This document shows positions 36,301 to 44,471 of a stretch of 64,000 nt of DNA, one piece after another; within the stretch, counting starts at the first letter, position 1; every line of letters starts with the position of its first letter. The stretch is from Methylobacterium oryzihabitans (GTDB taxonomy: Bacteria; Pseudomonadota; Alphaproteobacteria; Rhizobiales; Beijerinckiaceae): the NCBI RefSeq assembly GCF_004004555.2, contig NZ_SACP01000016.1, positions 1 to 64,000 on the forward strand. The letters are read 5' to 3'. Both the position numbers and the translations under genes were made by a program. The notes beneath the pieces are model-generated. The model was not told the origin of the DNA. It did not search any database and was given only the letters and a program-made list of their open reading frames with translations.

Positions 36301-36572
36301 GGCTCGGCAACGACACCTTCGTGTTCCGGGCCGGCGAGGCCCAGGGCGACGTCGTGACCGACTTCACCGGCGGCGGCCGCTCCGTCGGCGACCAGTTGAA
36401 GTTCGTCGGCTACGGCAAGAACGCCTCGCTGACCCAGGTCGGCCGCAGCGACTTCTACACGATCCACGCCGATCCGCTCCTCGGCGGGTTCAGCGAGACG
36501 ATCCAGATCGCCGGGGTCACCAACCTCGACGTCGTGGCCGGCCCGGGCCACAACGACGTGGTCTTCGCCTGA
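33327..36572 (+). CDS. Secreted parallel beta-helix/RTX calcium-binding protein
   Basis: 1081 residues from ATG 33327, with no N-terminal signal peptide. Residues about 5-420 are a right-handed parallel beta-helix (repeated short strands such as VQIRSAVGAVVDRLTVQNG and NNTFDNLTLRSVRD) like pectate lyases and alginate C5-epimerases. A first RTX block follows (GGEGADIIRGMAGDDYIWGG, about 428-475). The region 600-1040 has at least four further GGxGxD blocks separated by serralysin-type spacers (TYVVDNVNDVV, DNVETL). Such proteins leave by type I secretion and fold with calcium. Secretion genes are not in this window. The neighbouring tyrosine kinase and glycosyltransferase suggest a substrate in the exopolysaccharide (inference). 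Confidence 0.85.
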   Translation: MGAVIKLASGATEADITKALAQLKDGGTLVLPKDEVIQISSGLKIDVSSRDITLDLNGSTLQQAGDTNVILAYGLHVPQQSVALSTTTAGDAVINYGKAQAGLKVGDWVKVFSDDQLPNGYLTGDQPTRLGQALQVKAIDGGKVTLDGALVYQDKYVTNVRASEYLSGQLKIQNGTVQGDQSHADWKYDLVQIRSAVGAVVDRLTVQNGNSMGINVVDSVNVLVKDAVVRNLLDDTPKGYYGYGVHSSTSTGTTVVGLYADKVRHATDNNSMGVTAGHGNPSKYGADIGMTVTDSIAYNITSYAWDWHTEGLNGRTSDVMAFNSYGFGGVRGIGNSINDSAGYGLIKGIQFNEYGDGDARNNTFDNLTLRSVRDYAYSTLRSPKDNLITNSTFEVLFGATNFNGGGRTENVSVLTGRLAPDDFMTGTAASDKLLGGEGADIIRGMAGDDYIWGGDGIDILTGGAGRDRFAYHSVTEAGDTIVDFNAKSDVLDVSVMAAQNNWKGDALTNGYVRIVQDGTSALFQADANGGGDGFVTLARLLNVNARDVTAANIQTLVSGSATATLPDGAIDAPPSESESGGGSTATWEAGGTVWTTLDAYTLSETSKSQDLAHASDSQFTATGNSRANVITGGKGKDRLTGLGGDDSLDGGAGADTMIGGVGNDGYFVDDVGDVVTELAGEGIDSITTSLSSYTLGANVENLAFAGFDTSGKIGAFAGTGNELANLLMGGDGNDRLDGRVGADTMIGGLGSDTYVVDNVNDVVIEKAGGGTDRVLANVSYTLSDNVETLSLGTSLSINATGNDQSNTLIGNGGANILDGRGGADTMLGGLGNDTYVVDDPGDVVTELAGQGFDSVLTSLATYTLADNVESLAYTGPGNFVGTGNDLANLITGGIRSDRLDGGAGADTMVGGIGNDTYLVDNPGDVVVEKKGEGIDRVLASTSYTLGDNVETLQFGTSASLAGTGNDIANLLVGNRGANVLDGRGGADTLTGGLGNDTFVFRAGEAQGDVVTDFTGGGRSVGDQLKFVGYGKNASLTQVGRSDFYTIHADPLLGGFSETIQIAGVTNLDVVAGPGHNDVVFA
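35200..36310 (+). repeat. Degenerate direct repeats encoding RTX blocks
   Basis: Within the RTX gene, four units of about 300-330 bp recur, each encoding a GGxGxD cluster, GADTMxGGxGxDTYxVD, GDVVxE, SYTLxDNVExL and TGND. Unit starts lie near 35210, 35500, 35740 and 35985, with a fifth partial at about 36210. They diverge at the nucleotide level but share CTCGACGGC...GCCGACACGATG-type stretches. This is internal protein repetition, not a mobile element. Confidence 0.75.
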
Positions 36573-37301
36573 CCGGGGCTGCCGCGCGGCTCCGCTGACC
36601 GATGTTCTGCCCGGCCGTCCGACGGCCGGGCAGTTCGCTTCGTGCCGCCGGCGACCTCAGCTCGGCTTGTCTGCCCGGCATGGAGGCGCTACACGGTCCC
36701 AAGGTCAGAACAACTCTGCAATGCCTCCGTAACCTTGGCCGCGACCTTGCCGGCCGGCGGGCCGAGAGTCGGTCGGCGGCCGCCGGGTTGCACAATCGGT
36801 CATGTCCACCGGATTTAGCAATTATAGTGCATAGAATGTTTCGGGATCGTCAGCATGATGACGAAGCATTCTCCGAGATTCATGCGGTCCCGCTCGGGTG
36901 CGTCATGATCACGAAGCGGAAACCTCGCAGGATTAGTTCTGGCGACGATCTTGCGCGCCACCGCGATTTCGCGGCAGGGTCGCGCCGAAGGCAGAGTCGC
37001 GGCGACGGCATGACGAGGGGGCGGCATCGTGTGCGGACAGCGGAGCGGTGGAGCCCGGCTCCCGACGGCGGGGCTCCGGAAGCGGCGCCGGCGGGCAGAA
37101 GCACCCAGAGAATGCCGCTTTCGTGTGGAACCACGAGGGACGGCGGTCGGGTCCCACCGGGAGCGACCGGCGATGACGTCCTGACGGACCGGACGGGAGA
37201 GCGGACGCCGCTTTCCGCACACCTACGACGCAAGCCAAGCCGGCGGACGACCGTCTTCCGGACTTCCTCAAGAACTTCGGTTCGCAGCCAACTCGCCAGC
37301 C
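36573..37301. other. Gap between RTX and tyrosine-kinase genes
   Basis: 729 bp with no gene I can support. The segment about 36805-36850 (GGATTTAGCAATTATAGTGCATAG) is AT-richer and contains TATAGT, a possible -10 element for the kinase gene with a very long leader. Nothing matching a riboswitch was recognised. The 36607-36633 terminator lies at the left end. Confidence 0.45.
36607..36633 (+). terminator. Terminator-like hairpin after the RTX gene
   Basis: A perfect 13-bp inverted repeat (CTGCCCGGCCGTC / GACGGCCGGGCAG, one-base centre) starts 34 bp after the RTX stop. Only a short TTCGCTTCG follows, so termination efficiency is uncertain, but the position is typical for a high-GC genome. Confidence 0.6.
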
Positions 37302-39554
37302 ATGCTCAAGCTCAAATCCGTCGAGGCGGACAAACACAGCGCGATGTCGGTCGCGGACGCGGCCGTCGGCGCCCTCGATTTCTCGCATTACTGGACCGTC
37401 ATCAAGCGTGACCGTCCGCTCATCGCGATCATCACGGCGCTCTGCGTCGGCGCGATGGTCCTGTACATCCTGCTCGCGCAGCCGATGTACACCGCGACCG
37501 GATCGATCCTGATCGACGTGCGCAAGAACCAGCTGCTTCAGAACTCGCAGGTGGTCGCCGACATGCAGCTCGACGCCGCCGGCTCGGCGATCGAGAGCCA
37601 GGTCGAGTTGATCAAGTCGGAAAGCGTGGCGCTGGCGGTGATCCGCGAGCTGAAGCTCGTGGACGACCCGATCTTCGCCCCCACCGGCCCGCAGGCCGTC
37701 CTCGGCTACATCAAGTCGCTGTTCAAGAACGATCCTTCCACCCCCTACGAGCGCGAGCGCAACACCGTCGAGGCGTTCGACAAGGCGCTGAAGGTCAAGC
37801 GCTCGAACCTCACCTACATCATCGACATCGAGTTCACCTCGCCGTCGGCCGAGCGGTCGGCCCAGATCGTGAACGCGATCGCCGACGCCTACATGGTCAA
37901 CGAGCTCGACGCCCGCTACGAGGCGACCCGGCGTGCCAGCCGGTGGCTGCAGGACCGCATCAAGGAATTGCGCGAGCAGGCCACCCTCGCCGAGCAGAAG
38001 GTCCAGAACTTCCGGGCCGAGAACAACATCATCGACACCAACCGCGGCCGCCTGTCCGAGCAGCAGCTCGCCGACGTCAACACCCAGTTGCTGAGCGCGC
38101 AGGCCGCGACCGCGGAGGCGAAGGCGAAGCTCGACCAGATCAACCGGATCGCCAACGGCAACGTTCCGGACGCCACGGTCGCCGACGCCCTGAAGAACGA
38201 GGTCATCACCCGGCTGCGCGCCCAGTATCTCGACCTGTCGTCGCGCTATGCCGACATGTCGGCGCGGTACGGCGCCAACCATCAGGTCGCGATCAACCTT
38301 CGCAACCAGATGAACGAGATCCGGCGCTCGATCACCGACGAGCTGCGGCGCATCGGCGACGCCTACAAGAGCGATTTCGAGGTCGCCCGGGCACGCGAGA
38401 CCTCGCTCCAGAAGAGCCTCGCCGAACTGATCAGCCAGGCCGGGACCTCCGGACAGGCCCAGGTCACCCTGCGCGACCTCGAGAGCTCGGCCCAGACCGC
38501 CCGCAACCTCTACGACAGCTTCCTGCAGCGCTTCCTCGAAGCCTCGCAGCAGCAGACGCTGCCGATCAGCGAGGCCCGTCTCATCACCGCCGCCACCGCG
38601 CCGGTCGAGAAGAGCTGGCCCAAGAGCAAGATCCTGCTCCCGGGCTCCCTCGTGCTCGGCCTCATGCTCGGCGTCGCGGCGGCCCTGATCCGCGACCGCC
38701 TCGACGACGTCTTCCGCACCGCCAAGGACATCGAGACCTATCTGGGCGTCGAATGCCTCGGCATCCTGCCCGTGGTGCGTCCCGGCAAGGGCGCGCCGGC
38801 AGCGGCGAAGGCGGGAGCCGTGGCGCGGCCGATCTCGCGCAAGTCGACGATCACCCGGTACGTGCTCGACGCGCCGTTCTCGCGCTTCACCGAATCGATG
38901 CGCAGCGTGAAGGTTGCGATCGACATCAGCGGGCTGACCCGCGAGGCCCGGGTCATCGGCGTCGTCTCGGCGGTGCCGAACGAAGGCAAGACGACCTTCG
39001 CGTCCAACCTCGCCACCCTCATGGCACAGAACGGCCAGAAGGTGCTGCTCATCGACGGCGATCTGCGCAACCCGCGCCTGACCCAGGCCCTGGCTCCCGA
39101 TGCCAAGGCCGGGCTGTTCGAGGTCCTGACGCAGGCCCAGACGCTGGGCGACGTGCTCTATGCTGAGGACGGGAACGGACTGCAGATGCTGCCTGCGGTG
39201 CTGAAGGGGCCGACCCCGCACACCGCCGAGCTGATCTCGTCGCGGGCGATGGCCGCGCTGCTCGACTCGGTCGGCAGCCACTACAACTACGTCGTCGTCG
39301 ATCTGCCGCCGATCATCTCGGTGGTCGACGTTCGGGCCGCCGCCCACCTCATCGACGCCTTCGTGTGCGTCACCGAATGGGGCGAGACCAGCCGCGAGGT
39401 CGTGGCCGAGGCGTTCGCCAGCGTCGACGTCCTGCGCGACCGGCTCGTCGGCGTCGTCCTCAACAAGGCCGATCCGAGCGCTCTCAAGCGGATCGAGAGC
39501 TACAAGGGCCGGCATTACCAGAGCTACTATCTGGAGCCCGGCGACCCGGCCTGA
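37302..39554 (+). CDS. Polysaccharide-biosynthesis tyrosine autokinase (Wzc/ExoP type)
   Basis: 750 residues. Wzz domain with TM1 (about 37-58, IAIITALCVGAMVLYILLAQ), a long periplasmic coiled coil (about 190-420), TM2 (about 442-462), then a cytosolic BY-kinase domain. It shows Walker A SAVPNEGKTTFASN, Walker A' LLIDGDLRNP and Walker B YVVVDLPPI, and the C-terminus has four Tyr in YKGRHYQSYYLEP for autophosphorylation. These kinases control chain length and export of exopolysaccharide or capsule with Wza/Wzy partners, none of which is visible here. Start ATG at 37302. Confidence 0.92.
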   Translation: MLKLKSVEADKHSAMSVADAAVGALDFSHYWTVIKRDRPLIAIITALCVGAMVLYILLAQPMYTATGSILIDVRKNQLLQNSQVVADMQLDAAGSAIESQVELIKSESVALAVIRELKLVDDPIFAPTGPQAVLGYIKSLFKNDPSTPYERERNTVEAFDKALKVKRSNLTYIIDIEFTSPSAERSAQIVNAIADAYMVNELDARYEATRRASRWLQDRIKELREQATLAEQKVQNFRAENNIIDTNRGRLSEQQLADVNTQLLSAQAATAEAKAKLDQINRIANGNVPDATVADALKNEVITRLRAQYLDLSSRYADMSARYGANHQVAINLRNQMNEIRRSITDELRRIGDAYKSDFEVARARETSLQKSLAELISQAGTSGQAQVTLRDLESSAQTARNLYDSFLQRFLEASQQQTLPISEARLITAATAPVEKSWPKSKILLPGSLVLGLMLGVAAALIRDRLDDVFRTAKDIETYLGVECLGILPVVRPGKGAPAAAKAGAVARPISRKSTITRYVLDAPFSRFTESMRSVKVAIDISGLTREARVIGVVSAVPNEGKTTFASNLATLMAQNGQKVLLIDGDLRNPRLTQALAPDAKAGLFEVLTQAQTLGDVLYAEDGNGLQMLPAVLKGPTPHTAELISSRAMAALLDSVGSHYNYVVVDLPPIISVVDVRAAAHLIDAFVCVTEWGETSREVVAEAFASVDVLRDRLVGVVLNKADPSALKRIESYKGRHYQSYYLEPGDPA

Positions 39555-39577
39555 GCCCGGTCACGCCGTTCCGAGCG

Positions 39578-39609
39578 ACGGGCCGCCGTGGGAGACCACG
39601 GCGGCCCGT
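39578..39609 (+). terminator. Strong hairpin after the tyrosine-kinase gene
   Basis: A perfect 14-bp stem (arms 39578-39591 and 39596-39609, core GGGCCGCCGTGG, GAGA loop). It is 23 bp downstream of the kinase stop and separates it from the convergent glycosyltransferase gene. No T-run follows; a run of ten C is at 39620-39629. Confidence 0.65.
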
Positions 39610-39689
39610 CGCGCGTCCGCCCCCCCCCCTCCGAACCGGTCAATCCGTTGCCGCGCGAGCCCGTGTCCGGCTGGCCGCCGGTCCGGACG

Positions 39690-42600
39690 CTACTCGGCCG
39701 CCGAGAGTGGCGCCGTCGCGGCCGGCGCAGACAGCAGCGTCCCGTAGAGCGCCAGCAGGTCGGCGCCCTGCTGCGCGGCGGTCCTGATCGGGCGAGTCCG
39801 GGGCGGAGGCGAGCGGAAGCGGGCGGGATCGCCGTCGATCCGGCTCAGGACCTCCCGCAGGCCCCTCGGGGTCGTCACGTCGACCACGAAGCCGTCGACG
39901 CCGTCCTCGACGTCCTCTCCCATCGCGCCGCGGTCGCTCGCCACCACCCACAGGCCGAGGGCGCCGGCCTCGCGGGCGACGAGCCCGAAGCTCTCCGGCC
40001 ACAGCGAGGGCACCAGCAGCACGTCGAGCCCGGCATAGAGCCGCGGCACCTCGGCCTGCGGCACCGGGCCGACGATCTCGACCGGGGTCGTGCCCCAGAT
40101 CTCCTCGCGCCGGTAGCCGCCGTCCCGGGCGAGATCGACGATCCTGAGGCTGAGATGCGAGAACGGCGTGGTGCGCAGCACCGCCTCGACGAGCGAGGCG
40201 CCCTTGTGCACTTCGAGCCCGCCGACATGGCCGAGCCGCACCCGCCCGGTGGCGTTGGGCGGACGGGGCACGGGAGCGAGCGCCGGCACCCCGTTCGGGA
40301 CCGCGCGGGTGCCGGCGATCCCGGCCGCCCGGTAGACCTCCGCGAAGGTCGCCGAGACCGACAGCACCGCCCGGGCGTCGTTCAGCAGCGCGGCCAGCCG
40401 GCGGCGGCGGACGATCGCCGCGACCGGGCCCCGCACCGTGTCGGTCCCCACCGCCATCGGATCGGCGTCCGGCCGCACCTCGCGGCCGTCGCGGTCGACG
40501 AGGAACTGGTGGTCGGAGATCCACCAGCCGTCGTGAACCGTCACGAGGTAGGGGATCGCCCGCGTCCGGGTCTCCTCGACGCATGACGCGGTCAGGCGCT
40601 GGACGGCGTGGACATGCACGAGATCGGGCTCGAAGCGGTCCAGGAACCGGCCGAACAGCTCGCCGACGGCCGGATTGAACGGGCGCCAGTCCATGTTGAC
40701 CTCGGCCGGCGTCGAGATCCGCAGCACCGGGATCCCCCGGTAGGCGTCGATGCGGCTCTGCCCGGCCGGCTCGACGCCCTCGTCGCTGGCGGCGACCGCG
40801 AGGTCGAACCGGCCGGCGGCGTGGTCGAGCAGGTGGTCGACGTTGTCGCGCACGACGCGGGTGGCGCCGCCCACCGTCTGGGGCGGGAAGAAGGCGTTGA
40901 CCAGGAGCAGGCGCGGGCGGCGCGCCGTCGCCGGCAGGGGCGGTGGCGCGGGTCGCGGCAGGATCCCGGCGAGGACGCCCGCCGCGGCATCGAGGGCGTA
41001 GGCCGTGCGCGCCTTGCGCCGGGCGGCGGCGCCGATCCGCTGCCGCAGCTCCGGATCGGTGACCAGCCGTTCCAGCGCCGCGGTGAAGCCGTCCGCGGAC
41101 TCGGCGACGAGCACATCCTCGCCGTCCACCAGCACGTCGCGGTAGGTCCGGGTGCCGCTGACCACCGAGGGGATGCCGCACGTCGCCGCTTCCAGCCACT
41201 TGATCTCGCTCTTGGCGTCCGCCACCGGCCCGGGCAGCAGCACCGCGAGGTTGATGTCGGCCGCCGAGAGGATCTCCCAGTACTCGGCCACGTCGGCGGT
41301 GAAGCCGATCTGGTGGATGCGGCCGGCGTGCTCCGCGAAGCGCCGGTCGAGCCTGAGATGCCCGGCGATCACGAGGCGGACCTGCGGGTGCCGCGCGAGC
41401 ATCGTCAGCAGCGCCGGCCCGGCGAGTTCAGTGAAGTCCTGATTGTGGGCCTTGGTGCCCGATCCGTAGAAGATCGTCACGGGCGCCGCCCGGTCGGCGA
41501 CCGGACGGGGGGGGCGGCGCAGGAACGGCTCGTTGCGCTGGTCGAGCCCGTTGGCGACGACGTGGCAGCGGCCGCTGCGCACGACCGGACGCATCGCCTC
41601 GGCGAGGGCCGGCGTCGAGGCGATGCCCTCGTCGCACAGGCCCATCGCGAAGCGGAACAGCGGCACGCCGTAGGCGAGGCCGGCGTAGTCCGCCCGGGTG
41701 ATCTGCCCCTCGAAGCTCTCGAACGGGTCGGGATAGACCGCCGCGTCGAAGATCAGGTCGTCGATGTCGTAGAAGGTCGGCAGGCCGAGCGCTCGCGCAT
41801 AGGCGATGCTGTAGACGACCTCCGGAAAGGCCGGGACGCGGTAGAAGATCGCCGCGGCCGCCTCGTGCAGGGCCTCGCGGAATCTCGGCGCGTCGCTCTG
41901 GCCGAAGACCCGGACCGTCCATCCCCCGTGTTCGAGCTGCCGGCGGCGCTGCTCGACCCGGTAATGCACGCATTGCGGGAGATCGAGACTGGCCAGCAGG
42001 ACGATGGTGCCGGAGCGGGCCGGCGGCAGGGCGGCCGGGAGCGGCTGCGCCAGCGGCAGGTCCTCGGTCAGGCGCGCGAGGGCGCCGTCGAGTATCCGGT
42101 CGGCCTCCCGGCGTTCGCCGGTCCGGTAGGCGGCGCGGGCGACCTCGCTGCTGGCCTCGAAGGCGCGCGTCGCCACCGACCACGCGGTCCGGCGCCACGC
42201 CGCATGGCGGATCCAGATCGGGCTGGAGGTCCGGATCAGGGCCATCGCCTCGCGGGTCTCGCCGAGACCGGCGAGCAGAGACGCCGCGTGGACGTGGCTC
42301 CACACGCTCGCGCCGGGCAGGGCCGCCGCACGGCGGTAATCCTCCGCCGCCGCCGCATTCAGGCCGAGTCCGCGCAGCGCCTCGCCGCGGCCGTGCAGCC
42401 GCTCCGCGGTGGGAGCGTCCAGGGCGAGCGCCAGATCGAAGGCGCGGCGGGCATCGGCCGCGCGTCCGGCCCCGACCAGCCGCCATCCGACCGCCGCGTA
42501 GAGGGCGGCGGCGTCCGGGCCGGCGATGCAGGAGGTGATGCCCGCCCCGAAACCGGTCTCCACCCAGTGCTGCAGGGCCGCGAGCCGGCCGGGGCCGATC

Positions 42601-43421
42601 GACACGCCGCCGGCACGCCGCCGGTACGCGGTCTCGTCGAAGCAGGCCGGGAAGCCGGGCTGGCCGAGCAGGTCGCGCACTCCGCAGGCCTCGTTCGGCG
42701 GCCGATGCCCGGGCAGGCCGACGTTCAGCCAGTGCCGGTACAGGTCGGCATCTCCGAGGCCGGCGTCCCGAGGATAGGCGGTGCGGTAGAAATCCGGATC
42801 GAACGCCGTTCCGGCGCCGATCGGTGCCAGGCGCTCCACGCCCTCCTCGACGAACAGCCGCAGCCCGTCGGCCCGGCTCCGGGGCGGCTCGACGATCCAG
42901 TCGGCGTTCATCTGCACGAACTCGACGAGATCGAAGGCTCTCAGCCAGGGGCCGGCGGAGAGGCCGTGCGCCGCCAGCAGCGCCTCGAACCCGGCCCGGA
43001 CGGCGTCCGGAGCGTTCTCGAAGCCGGCGGGGATCCGCCGGTAGGCCCGGCCCTCGGCCCGCCCGTGCTTCAGGTAATGCGCGACCGCTTCCCAGTCGTC
43101 CTCGATCTGGGCGTCGAGATCCCGGTGCAACGTCCGGTAGGTGCCGGCATCGAACCCGTCCGGAAGCGGACCATAATCGTCGATCAGCGACGCGAGATAA
43201 CTCTCGTGCGTTCCATGGCGTCCTTCTTCTCGGCCATGGCAAATGAAATGCTGCCACAACGCCGCAGCGTCGGGCAGGTGTCGAAGGTCAGGGTATTGCT
43301 TGGCGTAGAATGCGGCGTCGAACGATCCGTCGAGGGGCGGGGTCGTCTTGTGCCGCACGAGCCCGAGGTGCGAGAGCAACTTGGGCAGATGCCTCCTCAC
43401 TCTCGCATTCAGTTTGGGCAC
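39690..43421 (-). CDS. Large two-domain glycosyltransferase with N-terminal repeat region
   Basis: 1243 residues from GTG 43421, chosen because GCGAGGGAG lies at the right spacing; an ATG at 43469 would add 16 residues but lacks a ribosome site. N-terminal 300 residues carry FYxxxYPD-type repeats (FDAAFYAKQYPDLRHL, FDPDFYRTAYPRDAGL) linked to glycan-synthesis proteins. A TPR-like helical stretch (about 310-440) and two GT-B (GT4-like) domains (about 470-850 and 860-1230) follow, the latter with FFPPQTVGGATRVV and WPESFGLVAREAGALGLWVVA. Cytosolic, probably building surface polysaccharide with the neighbouring kinase. Sugars unknown. Confidence 0.87.
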   Translation of the reverse strand: MPKLNARVRRHLPKLLSHLGLVRHKTTPPLDGSFDAAFYAKQYPDLRHLPDAAALWQHFICHGREEGRHGTHESYLASLIDDYGPLPDGFDAGTYRTLHRDLDAQIEDDWEAVAHYLKHGRAEGRAYRRIPAGFENAPDAVRAGFEALLAAHGLSAGPWLRAFDLVEFVQMNADWIVEPPRSRADGLRLFVEEGVERLAPIGAGTAFDPDFYRTAYPRDAGLGDADLYRHWLNVGLPGHRPPNEACGVRDLLGQPGFPACFDETAYRRRAGGVSIGPGRLAALQHWVETGFGAGITSCIAGPDAAALYAAVGWRLVGAGRAADARRAFDLALALDAPTAERLHGRGEALRGLGLNAAAAEDYRRAAALPGASVWSHVHAASLLAGLGETREAMALIRTSSPIWIRHAAWRRTAWSVATRAFEASSEVARAAYRTGERREADRILDGALARLTEDLPLAQPLPAALPPARSGTIVLLASLDLPQCVHYRVEQRRRQLEHGGWTVRVFGQSDAPRFREALHEAAAAIFYRVPAFPEVVYSIAYARALGLPTFYDIDDLIFDAAVYPDPFESFEGQITRADYAGLAYGVPLFRFAMGLCDEGIASTPALAEAMRPVVRSGRCHVVANGLDQRNEPFLRRPPRPVADRAAPVTIFYGSGTKAHNQDFTELAGPALLTMLARHPQVRLVIAGHLRLDRRFAEHAGRIHQIGFTADVAEYWEILSAADINLAVLLPGPVADAKSEIKWLEAATCGIPSVVSGTRTYRDVLVDGEDVLVAESADGFTAALERLVTDPELRQRIGAAARRKARTAYALDAAAGVLAGILPRPAPPPLPATARRPRLLLVNAFFPPQTVGGATRVVRDNVDHLLDHAAGRFDLAVAASDEGVEPAGQSRIDAYRGIPVLRISTPAEVNMDWRPFNPAVGELFGRFLDRFEPDLVHVHAVQRLTASCVEETRTRAIPYLVTVHDGWWISDHQFLVDRDGREVRPDADPMAVGTDTVRGPVAAIVRRRRLAALLNDARAVLSVSATFAEVYRAAGIAGTRAVPNGVPALAPVPRPPNATGRVRLGHVGGLEVHKGASLVEAVLRTTPFSHLSLRIVDLARDGGYRREEIWGTTPVEIVGPVPQAEVPRLYAGLDVLLVPSLWPESFGLVAREAGALGLWVVASDRGAMGEDVEDGVDGFVVDVTTPRGLREVLSRIDGDPARFRSPPPRTRPIRTAAQQGADLLALYGTLLSAPAATAPLSAAE

Positions 43422-43529
43422 ACGCCACTCCCTCGCAGAGACGTCCGCTCGGCCGGCCGCACACGGCATGAGTTCGCCGCATCTGTCAACCGGATACCGC
43501 AGGTGCGAAGACGGCGGCCCCGGGGCGCG

Positions 43530-43784
43530 CTAGCTGGCGAAGCGGGCGGTCAGGGAGAGATGCCGCGTGCCGTCCTCGTCCCAGGCGAGCGCCACCCGCT
43601 CGACCGCGTCCCGCTCCGCGTCGAGGATGGCCTGGGCGATGCGGGTGGCGAGATTGCGCCCGGCCGCGTCGACGGCGCCCGGATCTCCGCTCGATGCGGC
43701 GGCGCTGAGGGCGGCGCCTTCCTCCATCACGATGATCCGCGCGGTGCGGACCGCGTCGGCAACGGCTTCGCGGGGTCGCGGCAT
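43530..43784 (-). CDS. Small hypothetical protein next to the EcfG operon
   Basis: 84 residues from ATG 43784 (AGGAGAGG upstream). Helical N-terminus rich in Ala and Glu (REAVADAVRTARIIVMEEGA) and a DGTRHLSLTARF end. Not recognised as a named family. It lies 123 bp downstream of the sigma gene on the same strand. A GGAAC (minus strand, 43872-43876) followed 16 nt later by GGTT is close to the EcfG promoter consensus (GGAAC-N16/17-CGTT), so it may be an EcfG target. Expression control is inferred from that match only. Confidence 0.55.
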   Translation of the reverse strand: MPRPREAVADAVRTARIIVMEEGAALSAAASSGDPGAVDAAGRNLATRIAQAILDAERDAVERVALAWDEDGTRHLSLTARFAS

Positions 43785-43871
43785 GGACCTCTCCTGGGTC
43801 GGGGGAACGCGGCAGGTCCCGGCCCGCGTCGCCGCGGCCCGGGGGCTCGGAAACCGCAAGACGGGCGAACG

Positions 43872-43897
43872 GTTCCGAAACGTCACCGCTCCCCGAC
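43872..43897 (-). promoter_or_regulatory. Possible EcfG-dependent promoter
   Basis: Minus-strand GGAAC (complement of 43872-43876), then 16 bases, then GGTT, where CGTT is the general-stress consensus. One mismatch at the -10. It sits 88-92 bp upstream of the 43784 start and just after the ecfG-like gene. Suggestive only. Confidence 0.3.
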
Positions 43898-43907
43898 CCA
43901 GGCGGGT

Positions 43908-44471
43908 TCAGGCGCCGTCCAGCGCGGCGAGCGTCGCCGCGTCGGTGCCGAGATCGTCCGGCCCGCTCATGCCCAGCACCTCGACGAGGCGGGCGCGGGC
44001 GCGGCTGACGCGGCTCTTGATGGTGCCGACCGCGACGCCGCAGATCTCGGCCGCCTCCTCGTAGGTGAAGTTCTGCGCCCCCACGAGCACCAGCGCCTCG
44101 CGCTGGTTCGCCGGCAGGCCCGCGAGGGCGGCCTGGAAGATCGTCAGTTCGAGGTGGGCCTCCTGGTCGGGCAGGGTGGTCAGCCGGGCCGCCAGCGCCC
44201 CGTCCGCGTCCTCGACCTCGCGCCGGCGCTTGCGCTGCTCGGAGTAGAACAGGTTGCGCAGGATCGTGAACAGCCACGCGGTGAGGTTGGTCCCGCGCTG
44301 GAACCGGTCGGCCTTGCTCCAGGCGCGCACGAGGGTGTCCTGCACGAGGTCGTCGCTGCGGTCGGGATCGCGGGTGAGCGAGAAGGCGAAGGCGCGCAGG
44401 GCCGGGAGGGCGGCGAGCAGGAGGTCGCGCATCTCGGCATCGGCCGCGCCCACCGAGGGGGCTCCGGTCAT
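43908..44471 (-). CDS. EcfG-family general-stress sigma factor (ECF15)
   Basis: 187 residues from ATG 44471, overlapping the nepR stop (ATGA). Sigma2 region: SLTRDPDRSDDLVQDTLVRAWSKADRFQ and NLTAWLFTILRNLFYSEQRKRRRE. Sigma4: LPANQREALVLVGAQNFTYEEAAEICGVAVGTIKSRVSRARARL. This matches EcfG, which with NepR and PhyR controls the alphaproteobacterial general stress response. The genus often has several EcfG paralogues, so this may be one of them. Confidence 0.9.
   Translation of the reverse strand: MTGAPSVGAADAEMRDLLLAALPALRAFAFSLTRDPDRSDDLVQDTLVRAWSKADRFQRGTNLTAWLFTILRNLFYSEQRKRRREVEDADGALAARLTTLPDQEAHLELTIFQAALAGLPANQREALVLVGAQNFTYEEAAEICGVAVGTIKSRVSRARARLVEVLGMSGPDDLGTDAATLAALDGA

Noticed and set aside
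35200..36310. Direct repeats, considered as a possible CRISPR or minisatellite
   Set aside because: Units of about 300 bp diverge at DNA level and encode conserved RTX motifs in frame, so they are protein repeats.
33234..39515. Long minus-strand frames opposite the RTX and tyrosine kinase genes (33234-35165, 35397-36551, 36933-39515)
   Set aside because: All mirror the opposite strand in a high-GC genome. They have no ribosome sites or domains, and the + strand frames have full-length recognised folds.
39620..39629. A run of ten C, a possible phase-variation tract
   Set aside because: It lies between the ends of two convergent genes, after a hairpin, and outside any promoter or coding sequence, so slippage would have little effect.
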